The position numbers and the translations under genes are program-made. Positions 51,624 through 59,961 of a stretch of DNA of 64,000 nucleotides are shown here, piece by piece; the first letter of the stretch is position 1, and every line of letters starts with the position of its first letter. Below the pieces are notes generated by a model, which searched no databases, was not told the origin of the DNA, and saw nothing but the letters and a program-made list of their open reading frames with translations. The stretch is from JAUNBN01 sp036645935 (GTDB taxonomy: Bacteria > Bacillota > Clostridia > Oscillospirales > Ruminococcaceae): positions 124,001-188,000 of the forward strand of contig JAVXNE010000001.1 of assembly GCA_036645935.1 (NCBI GenBank), written 5' to 3'.

Positions 51624-53396
51624 TTACACTTTGGCAAGCCTTGCCTCGAGATCCTTGAGCTGCTTTGCCAGCGCCTTGGGAAGTTTGTTGCCGAATTTCG
51701 CGTAAAACTCCTCAACTCCGCTGCACTCCGCCGTCCAAAGATCCTTATCCACAGAAAGCAAATCCCTGACGGTATCGACAGTGATTCCGTCAAGATCGGT
51801 GATATCAATGTCCTCGGGGCGGGGCTCATAACCGATTGCAGTCTCAACCGCCTCGGCCTTGCCATTGCAGCGGGCGAGCATCCACATAAGAATGCGCATG
51901 TTGTCGCCGAATCCCGGCCATATAAAGTGTCCCTCGTCGTCGGTGCGGAACCAGTTGACGTTAAAGATAAGCGGGGCTTTGTCTCCGAGAGTTTTGCCTA
52001 TATCAAGCCAGTGCTGGAAGTAGTCGCCCATATGATAACCGCAGAACGGGAGCATCGCCATCGGATCGCGGCGGACAACGCCCACGGCGCCGGTCGCGGC
52101 GGCTGTTGTCTCAGAGGCCATTATCGATCCGACAAAAACACCGTGTTCCCAGTTAAATGACTGGTAGACAAGCGGCGCTGTCTTAGCGCGTCTGCCTCCA
52201 AAGACTATTGCAGAGACCGGAACTCCCGCTCCGGAATCGAATTCCGAGCTTATGCACGGGCAGTTTTTCGCGGGGGCTGTAAAGCGGCTGTTTGGATGAG
52301 CTCCCTTGCCGAGACTCTCGTCTCCGTTCCAGACCTCGCCCTTCCAGTTGATTGAGTTTTTGGGCGGATTTTTGTCAAGACCCTCCCACCAAACTGTGTT
52401 GTCGTCAAGATTCTGAACAACGTTGGTGAATATCGCGTTCTTCTTGGTCGATTCAAGAGCGTTGTTGTTGGATTTTGCGTTGGTTCCCGGAGCCACTCCG
52501 AAAAATCCGGCCTCGGGGTTAATCGCATAAAGACGGCCATCAGGACCCGGGCGCATCCACGCTATATCGTCTCCGACACACCACACCTTGTAGCCTTTTT
52601 GGGAATATATCTCGGGGGGAATGAGCATCGCGAGGTTTGTTTTTCCGCAGGCAGACGGAAATGCGGCGGTGATGTAATCGATATGGCCTTGGGGATCTTC
52701 AATGCCTAGAATGAGCATGTGCTCGGCCATCCAGCCCTCACGGCGTCCTTGGTTGGAAGCTATACGAAGCGCAAAGCACTTTTTGCCCAGCAGCACGTTA
52801 CCGCCGTAGCCGGAGTTGACCGACCAAATGGTGTTGTCCTCGGGAAAGTGGCAGATATAGCGCTTCTCTTCGTCGAGCTGTGCTTTAGAGTGCAGTCCAC
52901 GGACAAAATCGTTGGAATCTCCGAGCACGTCAAGTGCTTTTTGTCCCATACGGGTCATGATGTCCATATTGAGCACAACATAGATAGAATCGGTCAGCTC
53001 AACGCCAATTTTGGCATATGGCGAGCCGAGAGGCCCCATCGAATATGGAATGACATACATCGGGCGGCCTTTCATGCAGCCGTCAAAAATTGGTCTAAGT
53101 GTGTCATACGCCTGCTGCGTATCCATCCAGTTATTTGTCGGACCCGCCTCTTCCTTATCCTTGGTGCAGATAAAGGTGCGGCCCTCGACGCGCGCGACGT
53201 CGTTGAGCGCGCTGCGATGGAGGTAGCATCCCGGCAGTTTTTTCTCATTGAGCTTGATCATCTCTCCGGTGGACATACCCTCTTTGCGCAAGCCCTCAAG
53301 CTGCGCGTCGCTACCGTCAATCCATACGACCTTGTCAGGTTTAACGAGTGCCTCGCACTCCTTGACCCATTTGAGCAGTTGCTGGTTGTCAGTCAT
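51624..53396 (-). CDS. pckG: Phosphoenolpyruvate carboxykinase (GTP)
   Basis: A 590-residue enzyme of the GTP-type family that interconverts oxaloacetate and PEP. The kinase-1 P-loop is FPSACGKTNLAM. The segment NPEAGFFGVAPGTNAKSN lies near residue 290, and the GTP-site block includes the FGGRRAKTAPLVYQ stretch. In anaerobes it often runs in the carboxylating direction toward succinate or propionate. AAGGAG precedes the ATG. A long 5' leader of about 240 bases separates it from the promoter at 53644, suggesting control in the leader. Confidence 0.96.
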   Translation of the reverse strand: MTDNQQLLKWVKECEALVKPDKVVWIDGSDAQLEGLRKEGMSTGEMIKLNEKKLPGCYLHRSALNDVARVEGRTFICTKDKEEAGPTNNWMDTQQAYDTLRPIFDGCMKGRPMYVIPYSMGPLGSPYAKIGVELTDSIYVVLNMDIMTRMGQKALDVLGDSNDFVRGLHSKAQLDEEKRYICHFPEDNTIWSVNSGYGGNVLLGKKCFALRIASNQGRREGWMAEHMLILGIEDPQGHIDYITAAFPSACGKTNLAMLIPPEIYSQKGYKVWCVGDDIAWMRPGPDGRLYAINPEAGFFGVAPGTNAKSNNNALESTKKNAIFTNVVQNLDDNTVWWEGLDKNPPKNSINWKGEVWNGDESLGKGAHPNSRFTAPAKNCPCISSEFDSGAGVPVSAIVFGGRRAKTAPLVYQSFNWEHGVFVGSIMASETTAAATGAVGVVRRDPMAMLPFCGYHMGDYFQHWLDIGKTLGDKAPLIFNVNWFRTDDEGHFIWPGFGDNMRILMWMLARCNGKAEAVETAIGYEPRPEDIDITDLDGITVDTVRDLLSVDKDLWTAECSGVEEFYAKFGNKLPKALAKQLKDLEARLAKV

Positions 53397-53643
53397 AAAT
53401 AATTCTCCTTAATCCCTGTTTCGTGTTGAAAATTCCAAAGTTCCGAACGCCGCTCCACAAACACAGCGACCGCTCGCGGTAAACCGTCCACAGCGGACAG
53501 CCGAACGTTTTGCGCTTCCCCGAAACTGATGTCGTGTTCGCCAACCGACGTGCAAAAACGCTCTCGCACGCTCTTTGCACCACAAGGGACAACGCGTTCA
53601 AAAATCAAGTCTTAACAATACAAGACCAATTTTCACCGAATAC
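53397..53643 (-). promoter_or_regulatory. Long 5' leader of pckG
   Basis: About 240 bases lie between the predicted transcription start near 53637 and the pckG ATG. The leader is rich in CG-containing short complementary pieces, such as ACCGCGAGCGGT at 53467-53478. I recognise no known riboswitch class. A structured regulatory leader is possible. Confidence 0.35.
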
Positions 53644-53672
53644 AGTATACTCCAAATTATTGTGCGATTCAA
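53644..53672 (-). promoter_or_regulatory. Promoter of pckG
   Basis: Leftward, TTGAAT (53667-53672) and TATACT (53644-53649) are 17 bases apart. Confidence 0.7.
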
Positions 53673-54000
53673 GTCGTTATACCTGTCAACAAAGGCAGTT
53701 TTTGTGAATTAATTAACAAACTTTACCCGTAAAATTTCGTCTTTTTGCCGAATTGACTTCTTTGTTGTCAATCTTGTGGCAATAAGTTAAAAGAATTCAG
53801 CCCTGTCTTGATACGCTGTACCCCTCTCACTGATAAATCTGACACATCCGTATATGCAAATCGGTTTTATCCATTTTCTGAACGCAGGCACATTCAAAAC
53901 GTCGCGGCATTCGCGTTTCCGCCATTGTGCCGGAGGCACGCTCATGCTGCAATCCCGAGCGCCGGATGCCTTAGAGCGGTCGGAACTCATCTTGTTTCCG
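53673..54000. other. Gap between tsaD and the pckG promoter
   Basis: No gene, repeat or clear terminator for tsaD is visible here. A second TTGACA at 53686-53691 on the leftward strand has no matching -10. Confidence 0.4.
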
Positions 54001-54996
54001 TCACACTCTCGCGTTGGCGAAGGCGTTTTGGCAAAGCGGAGCGCGCGAACCCGCAATAAAATCGAAATATCCCGCGCTTGCAATCATTGCGGCGTTATCC
54101 CCGCACAGTTTCATATCGGGGGAAAAGAACGGAATCCCCGCATTGGCACAAAGTTCGCCTGCGCGCGACTTGAGTGCGGAGTTTGCCGAGACACCACCGC
54201 AGATACATGCCGGCAAGTTTGCCTCGCTCGCCGCACTGACAAGGCGCGTCGCAAGCATCTCAATCGCGCGGTGCTCAAATGCAGCCGCGAGCGACGCTCG
54301 CTCGAGCGGTTCGTTCTTCATAGCTGCGGTGTTCACAATATTTATAACTGCTGTTTTAAGTCCTGAAAAACTCACGTCAAATCGTCTGTCGGAATGCGGG
54401 TCGGGCAGCTTGTAGGCTCTGTAATCACCATCCAGTGCGAGTCGAGACAGTTCAGGTCCGCCAGGATATGGCAAGCCGAGGCATCTTGCAACCTTGTCGA
54501 ACGCCTCACCTGCCGCGTCATCCATCGCCTCCCCGAGCGTTGTGAAGCTCGTGCGGCTGTCGGCACGCACAAGACTGCTGTGTCCACCCGAGACGACAAA
54601 CGCGATAAACGGCGTCTCAAGCTGCGGATGTGTGAGCCACAGCGAGGCTATATGCCCATGCAGATGGTTGACCGCAACGAGGGGCTTTTGTGCGGCGTAT
54701 GAAAGTCCCTTTGCAAAGCTCAAGCCTGCCAGCAATGCCCCGATCAGACCGGGCTCGCACGTCGCCGCTATCGCGTCAATATCCCCGAGTGCGACATCTG
54801 CGTCGGCCAACGCGCGTTCGGTCACTCCCACAATATTCTCGATATGGCGGCGGGATGCTATCTCGGGCACAACACCGCCGTACAGACGGTGCTCCTCGAT
54901 CTGTGACGCGATGATCGACGAGCGTATCTCAACCCCGTCCCGCACAACTGCGGCCGCCGTCTCGTCGCACGAGCTTTCAATTCCCAAAATCAGCAT
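54001..54996 (-). CDS. tsaD: tRNA threonylcarbamoyladenosine transferase TsaD
   Basis: A 331-residue ASKHA-fold protein that transfers threonylcarbamoyl to A37 of ANN-decoding tRNAs. It opens with LILGIESSCDETAAAVV. The metal-binding motif is NHLHGHIASLW. The nucleotide site includes FVVSGGHSSLV. The late block KLCGDNAAMIASAGYF is also standard. Its start overlaps the end of rimI by seven bases. Partners TsaB, TsaC and TsaE are not in the window. Confidence 0.96.
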   Translation of the reverse strand: MLILGIESSCDETAAAVVRDGVEIRSSIIASQIEEHRLYGGVVPEIASRRHIENIVGVTERALADADVALGDIDAIAATCEPGLIGALLAGLSFAKGLSYAAQKPLVAVNHLHGHIASLWLTHPQLETPFIAFVVSGGHSSLVRADSRTSFTTLGEAMDDAAGEAFDKVARCLGLPYPGGPELSRLALDGDYRAYKLPDPHSDRRFDVSFSGLKTAVINIVNTAAMKNEPLERASLAAAFEHRAIEMLATRLVSAASEANLPACICGGVSANSALKSRAGELCANAGIPFFSPDMKLCGDNAAMIASAGYFDFIAGSRAPLCQNAFANARV

Positions 54997-55457
54997 TTAT
55001 TTTTCTTCGCCGCTTCCTCGTTTAGTGGTATAAGCATACAGACCGCGTCGTCGTCTGGGTTGCGATAAAACCCGCGTCGCGAGCCACTCGGGACAAAGCC
55101 GCACGAACGATACAGAGCAATCGCCGGAACGTTGTGCCCACGAACCTCAAGTGAGAGAACCGCGCAACCACTCGCACGTGAGAGAGCCAGCGCCTCATCC
55201 ATGAGAGCGCGCGCCGCCCCGAGGCGTCTGTGCCCGGGTATCACCGCAAGTTCGTTTATATGCGCGTCATCCGCAACAATATGCATATCACAGAATCCCA
55301 CGACCTCGCCCTCCCGCTCTGCAACGATGAGCCGCGCGTGAGAGTGCTCGAGTTCTTCCGAAAGCTGCTTCTCGGTCCACGGCTGCTCTGCGCACACACG
55401 CTCTATATAGACGATCCTCGCAAGATCACCTTTCGTCGCAAGCCTTATATTGGTCAA
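54990..55457 (-). CDS. rimI: Ribosomal protein S18-alanine N-acetyltransferase RimI-like
   Basis: A 155-residue GNAT acetyltransferase. The acetyl-CoA loop is INELAVIPGHRRLGAARAL, and the C-terminal part has LEVRGHNVPAIALYRSCGF, both diagnostic for RimI. Position between polA and tsaD fits, as rimI and tsaD are commonly linked. I chose the TTG at 55457, seven bases after GAGGT, since the ATG at 55478 has no site and would start inside polA. Confidence 0.9.
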   Translation of the reverse strand: MTNIRLATKGDLARIVYIERVCAEQPWTEKQLSEELEHSHARLIVAEREGEVVGFCDMHIVADDAHINELAVIPGHRRLGAARALMDEALALSRASGCAVLSLEVRGHNVPAIALYRSCGFVPSGSRRGFYRNPDDDAVCMLIPLNEEAAKKNKC

Positions 55458-55467
55458 TTGCTTTACC

Positions 55468-58005
55468 TCATTTCGCATCGTACCATGTTGAACCGACGTT
55501 GACGTCGGCAATCAGCGACACTTTAAGACTTGCCGCATTTTCCATCTCTTCCCGCAATATTTCGGCAGCGCGTTTGGAGTCCTCATTCGCGCTTTCGACA
55601 ATCAGTTCGTCATGCACCTGCAATATAAGCCTCGCGTCAAACTTTTCCTTTGCGAGGCGTTCGCTCACCCTGATCATCGCAATCTTAATAATATCGGCGG
55701 CCGAGCCTTGAATCGGCGTGTTCATCGCAAGCCTGCGTCCGAGCGCTTGTAGCTGCTTATTGGAACTTGCAAGCTCGGGCAGCTGCCTTCGGCGTCCGAA
55801 CATAGTCGTGACATATCCGTCAGCCTGTGCGCGCTCAACAGTCTTGTTCAAAAATGACGCGACGCCTGAATAGGTCGCAAGATATCCGTCGATGTATTCC
55901 CCAGCCTCCCGCACGCTGACTCCGACATCGCGCGCGAGCGAATACGCTCCGATTCCGTATACTATTCCAAAATTGACAGCTTTGGCACGACGCCTCAGCT
56001 CGGGCGTCACCATAGCGCGCGGCACACGGAAAATCTCGGCAGCGGTCTCAGTGTGTATATCACGGCCGCTCTCAAATGCCGCTATCATCTTTTCGTCTCC
56101 GCTCATGCTCGCGAGCACCCGAAGCTCAATTTGCGAATAATCCGCGTCGAGCAGCACGCACCCGTCTTTGGCGATAAAATACTTGCGCAGTCTCTCGCCA
56201 AGCTCGGTGCGCACAGGGATGTTCTGCAAGTTTGGCTCGCGCGAGCTGATGCGGCCGGTGCGCGTCTCGGTCTGGACGAAGTCGGTGTGCACCCGTCCCT
56301 CGGAATCGGCGGCGGCAAGTAAGCCGTCGACATAGGTGGATTTGAGTTTTGCGTGTGTGCGGTAGTTCAGAATATGATCGATTATCTCGTGCTCTTCGCG
56401 CAATCCCTCAAGCACCTCGGCGTTTGTCGAAAACCCGCTTTTTGTCTTTTTCCCCGAGGGAAGTCCCAACTCATCGAAGAGCACCTGTGCGAGCTGTTTG
56501 GGAGAATTTAAATTAAACTCACGTCCCGCAAGGGAAAACACATCGGCAAGCTCTGCGCGAATGATCCCATCCAGCTCTTCGCCAAAGCTGCGTATTCCTT
56601 CGCGGTCGACAAGGAAGCCCTCCTGCTCCATCTCGGCGAGAACACGGGCGAGCGGCAGCTCAATATCGTCGTGCAAAGAGCGCATTCCGCGCTCGTCGAG
56701 CAGCGACGCGAGCTTATCACAGAGCGGTGAGAGCACCCCCAAAGCTGGAGCCGACTCACATATAAATTCAGGTGTTACGGCGTACTCGCGCGCCGTCTCC
56801 TCAATGTCGTAGACGTGCGAAGAGGGGTTGAGCAGATAGGCCGCAAGTAGCACGTCAAAACTAATGCTGCGCGCACTGATTCCCGCATCTGCCGCCGCGT
56901 GATACAGCCGTTTTGACCCGTACACTCTCTTGTCAGCTCCGCTTTCAAGGAGCGTTCGCAGCGCCTCATCCCCCGCCGAATAAGCGCGGCCTTGCATCGA
57001 GCACAGCCATTTACCGTCGAGCTGCATCGCACATATCCCGATTGAATCGGATATCGACCCGATGTCCATCGCTATCAGATCAATCTGCGGGATTTGCAAT
57101 TCTTTTTTGTCTTCAGGCGGCGTCGCCGCGGCAGCTTCATCCAAACCGAACTTTTTAATCAGAGTGTGCATCTCGAGCGACGAGAGCAGCAAGGCCGCCT
57201 GTGCGGGATCTCCATGCGAGCGCCGGTAACTCTCCGGCTTTGCGTCTATCGGAACAGCACAATCTATCTCGGCAAGCTTGCGGGACAGATATGCCATTTC
57301 TCGCCCGTTTTTCAGCCGCTGGCGCACTCCACTCTTAATGCTTTCGTCGTCAATTTCCGCATAAACGCCGTCCAATGTTTTAAATTTCTGAATCAGCGCG
57401 AGCGCGGTCTTCTCACCGACGCCGGCGACACCCGGAATGTTGTCGGAACTGTCGCCCATCAGCGCTTTCACCTCGATGAGCTGTCTCGGCGTGACGCCAT
57501 ATTTATCTTGTACACCATTCTCGTCAACGAGCTGTGTCTCGCCGCGCCCGAGCTGCGTTGTCGTGAGCAAGACGCACACGCCGTCGCCGACGAGCTGAAG
57601 GCTGTCGCGGTCGCCCGTAGCTATATAGCACTCGTCCCCGCTCTCGCGGCACGATCTCGCAAACGTCCCCAGCAGATCGTCGGCCTCATAGCCACAGCAG
57701 CTCACTGTTTTAAATCCGAGAGCTTCTATGATGTTTTTGAGCGGGGTCATCTGGCTCGCAAGCTCATCGGGCATTCCTTTGCGCGTCGCCTTGTAACCGT
57801 CATACATCTTGTGCCGAAATGTCGGCGCTTTGAGGTCGAATGCGACGGCGACGCCATCGGGCGAATACTGATCAAGCAGCTTGAGCAACACGTTCAGAAA
57901 GCCGAAAATCGCGTTGGTATATTTTCCGTCCTTGGTCGTGAGCAGTTTTATTGCGTAAAACGCGCGGTTGAGCACGCTGTTGCCGTCAACACAGAGCATT
58001 TTCAT
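55468..58005 (-). CDS. polA: DNA polymerase I
   Basis: An 845-residue polymerase for Okazaki fragment processing and repair. The 5'-3' exonuclease domain (1-290) starts KMLCVDGNSVLNRAFYA and has GDSSDNIPGVAGVGEKTAL. The middle 3'-5' exonuclease-like domain lacks the acidic residues (it reads MDIGSISD), so proofreading is likely absent, as in many Firmicutes. The polymerase domain has motif A (DADYSQIELR), motif B (RRAKAVNFGIVYG) and motif C (QVHDELIVE). The ATG at 58005 follows a TTG in frame. It heads polA-rimI-tsaD. Confidence 0.96.
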   Translation of the reverse strand: MKMLCVDGNSVLNRAFYAIKLLTTKDGKYTNAIFGFLNVLLKLLDQYSPDGVAVAFDLKAPTFRHKMYDGYKATRKGMPDELASQMTPLKNIIEALGFKTVSCCGYEADDLLGTFARSCRESGDECYIATGDRDSLQLVGDGVCVLLTTTQLGRGETQLVDENGVQDKYGVTPRQLIEVKALMGDSSDNIPGVAGVGEKTALALIQKFKTLDGVYAEIDDESIKSGVRQRLKNGREMAYLSRKLAEIDCAVPIDAKPESYRRSHGDPAQAALLLSSLEMHTLIKKFGLDEAAAATPPEDKKELQIPQIDLIAMDIGSISDSIGICAMQLDGKWLCSMQGRAYSAGDEALRTLLESGADKRVYGSKRLYHAAADAGISARSISFDVLLAAYLLNPSSHVYDIEETAREYAVTPEFICESAPALGVLSPLCDKLASLLDERGMRSLHDDIELPLARVLAEMEQEGFLVDREGIRSFGEELDGIIRAELADVFSLAGREFNLNSPKQLAQVLFDELGLPSGKKTKSGFSTNAEVLEGLREEHEIIDHILNYRTHAKLKSTYVDGLLAAADSEGRVHTDFVQTETRTGRISSREPNLQNIPVRTELGERLRKYFIAKDGCVLLDADYSQIELRVLASMSGDEKMIAAFESGRDIHTETAAEIFRVPRAMVTPELRRRAKAVNFGIVYGIGAYSLARDVGVSVREAGEYIDGYLATYSGVASFLNKTVERAQADGYVTTMFGRRRQLPELASSNKQLQALGRRLAMNTPIQGSAADIIKIAMIRVSERLAKEKFDARLILQVHDELIVESANEDSKRAAEILREEMENAASLKVSLIADVNVGSTWYDAK

Positions 58006-58055
58006 CAAAAAGCGCCGCCTTTCATGGTCGGTTATTGCGGTCGGTAACGGGTATT

Positions 58056-58089
58056 AGTATACCACAAGCGCGCACTTATATGGTATACT
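58056..58089. promoter_or_regulatory. 9-bp inverted repeat between polA and dus genes
   Basis: AGTATACCA (58056-58064) and TGGTATACT (58081-58089) are perfect complements 16 bases apart. Each arm contains TATACT, a near-consensus -10, pointing outward on its own strand. It could be a pair of divergent promoters or an operator. Good -35 boxes are missing. Confidence 0.45.
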
Positions 58090-58226
58090 GACATAACAAA
58101 TAACGTGTGCGGCCACACATTTTTCGCACGGAATGTCTGCTTCGTTTCGCATTTTCCACCGCGATATCTGCAAAAATCCATCCTTTGCTGTGCGCCCACA
58201 CCATGTCACCGAAAGGCATTGAATAC

Positions 58227-59192
58227 GTGAGCAAAAACACCTTTAAAATCGAGCGTCTCGCCTCTCTCGCTCCAATGGCTGGTGCTGCCGACAGCGCCTT
58301 TCGCCGCCTTTGCCGCGAAGAGGGTGCGAACTTTTGCACAAGCGAGATGGTAAGCGCCAAAGCGCTCGTGCTCGGCGACAAAAAAACCGCGAAGCTGATG
58401 GCTTTTCACGAGAGCGAGCGCCCGTTTGGAGTTCAGCTTTTCGGCAACGAGCCCGATATGATGGCAGCCGCCGCAATTATTGCCGAACGCGATTTCTCTC
58501 CCGATTTCATCGATATCAATATGGGCTGTCCCGCCCCGAAAATAGTTTCGGGCGGCGCGGGGGCAGCTCTTATGAAAACACCTCAGCTCGCCTTTGACAT
58601 AGCGCGCGAGGTGCAGCTTGCCGTGCAGCTTCCCGTGACCGCAAAAATACGCTCCGGCTGGGAATCTCTCACCGCTCCGTCACTCGCGGAGTTGCTCCAA
58701 AAGGCGGGAGTCTGCGCAATAACGGTGCACGGCCGAACGAGAGATCGCATGTACCGCCCTCCTGTCGACCTCGATTCTATCCGCGAAGTCAAGCGCGCGG
58801 TGTCCCTGACCGTAATTGGCAACGGGGATATACGCAGCCCGGACGACGCGCTCGCGATGCTCGACTACACCCACTGCGACGCCGTTGCTGTCGGTCGCGC
58901 TTCGCTCGGCGATCCCTTTCTGTTCGCGCGGATAAATGCATCTCTCACGGGAAATCCCATCCCGCCTTATCCCGACTCCGCGCAAAAAATGAGCGCGCTC
59001 AGAAAACAGGCGGCGCTCATGTGTGAAGCTAAGGGTGAGTATATCGCGATGCTCGAAGCCCGCAAGCACGCGGCGTGGTACACAAAGGGGATACGCGGCG
59101 CGGCGGGATTGCGATCGCGGGCTTGCGCGATGTGCACGCTTGCAGATCTCGAGGGTTATATCGAGGCCGTGCTCTCACTGCCCGGCGTATAA
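58227..59192 (+). CDS. tRNA-dihydrouridine synthase (DusB-like)
   Basis: A 321-residue flavoenzyme that reduces uridines in tRNA. The TIM barrel begins ERLASLAPMAGAADSAFRRL. The active-site Cys lies in DINMGCPAPKIVSGGAGAAL, and FMN-binding segments such as VHGRTRDRMYRPP and IGNGDIRSP follow. The C-terminal helical tRNA-binding domain starts after residue 240. I prefer the GTG at 58227, with AAAGG ten bases upstream, because it gives the usual family N-terminus. An ATG at 58203 is possible. Transcribed divergently from polA. Confidence 0.93.
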   Translation: MSKNTFKIERLASLAPMAGAADSAFRRLCREEGANFCTSEMVSAKALVLGDKKTAKLMAFHESERPFGVQLFGNEPDMMAAAAIIAERDFSPDFIDINMGCPAPKIVSGGAGAALMKTPQLAFDIAREVQLAVQLPVTAKIRSGWESLTAPSLAELLQKAGVCAITVHGRTRDRMYRPPVDLDSIREVKRAVSLTVIGNGDIRSPDDALAMLDYTHCDAVAVGRASLGDPFLFARINASLTGNPIPPYPDSAQKMSALRKQAALMCEAKGEYIAMLEARKHAAWYTKGIRGAAGLRSRACAMCTLADLEGYIEAVLSLPGV

Positions 59193-59212
59193 ATATGGAC
59201 AAGATACAAGAG

Positions 59213-59803
59213 CTACAACGACAGCAGCTCGTCGAGCGTGAAGCTGAAACACGGCAGCAATTCTTCTATGAAATATTGCGTTTCGGGCAGCTGGCTGTTG
59301 GATAGCCACGCGAGAATCGCGCTTTTTGCGCTCGCAAACTCAGTGTTGCCGTTGCCCTCCTCTTCGAGGCATTTGACCAGCGCGCATATCTTGTCAGCCG
59401 CCTTGATTATCTGCTGCTCATGCAGTGACAGCATCTCGCCCGTGACATAGGGTCTAATCGTGCCGCGCAGCTCGTCCGGAGCCATCGAGCACAGCCGAAT
59501 CTCCGCATCACTCTCCAGCTTTTTGTATTCGGATCGTATGCGCTCGTTTGAATATTTCACCGGTGTCGGGAGGTCTCCCGTCATGATCTCTGCCGCATCG
59601 TGGTAAATCGCGCAACATGCAACGCGCTCGGGGGACACGTCTTCCGCGTCAAAAAGATCAGTCGCCGCGCAGGCGAGCATGTGCGCTGTCGTCGCCGTCG
59701 CGAGCGAGTGCTCGGACAGCGTCTCGGAGCGCGTGTTGCGCATGAGTCCCCAGCGATTTATATAGTTCATACGCGCCAACATGGCGCTAAATCCGCTTGG
59801 CAT
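59213..59803 (-). CDS. HD-domain 5'-deoxynucleotidase, YfbR-like
   Basis: A 196-residue HD-fold enzyme that dephosphorylates deoxynucleoside monophosphates. The YfbR pattern is clear: YINRWGLMRNTRSETLSEHS, with His32 as the first metal ligand, then AIYHDAAEIMTGDLPTPVKY with His68-Asp69 and Asp77. A late KAADKICALVKCLEE segment gives the last Asp ligand. GGAGG precedes the ATG. It converges on the dus gene with only 20 bases between stop codons. Confidence 0.93.
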   Translation of the reverse strand: MPSGFSAMLARMNYINRWGLMRNTRSETLSEHSLATATTAHMLACAATDLFDAEDVSPERVACCAIYHDAAEIMTGDLPTPVKYSNERIRSEYKKLESDAEIRLCSMAPDELRGTIRPYVTGEMLSLHEQQIIKAADKICALVKCLEEEGNGNTEFASAKSAILAWLSNSQLPETQYFIEELLPCFSFTLDELLSL

Positions 59804-59961
59804 AAGTTATCCTCCGACTGTCTGTTTTCTGTCATATTGTATCACAGAGGCGCGACATCCTTCAATTGCTCGAATGAACTCGTGCAAAAATTGTCCGAAA
59901 ACGACCAAATACCACTACAAATCGCAATATTGCTTATATTTTATACTTATCGGAGCAAAGT

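Noticed and set aside
56960..57100. Loss of 3'-5' exonuclease residues in PolA
   Set aside because: Many Firmicute PolA proteins lack proofreading residues; this is expected.
57094..58047. Rightward open frame of 317 codons
   Set aside because: Antisense shadow of the 5' part of polA; an effect of codon bias.
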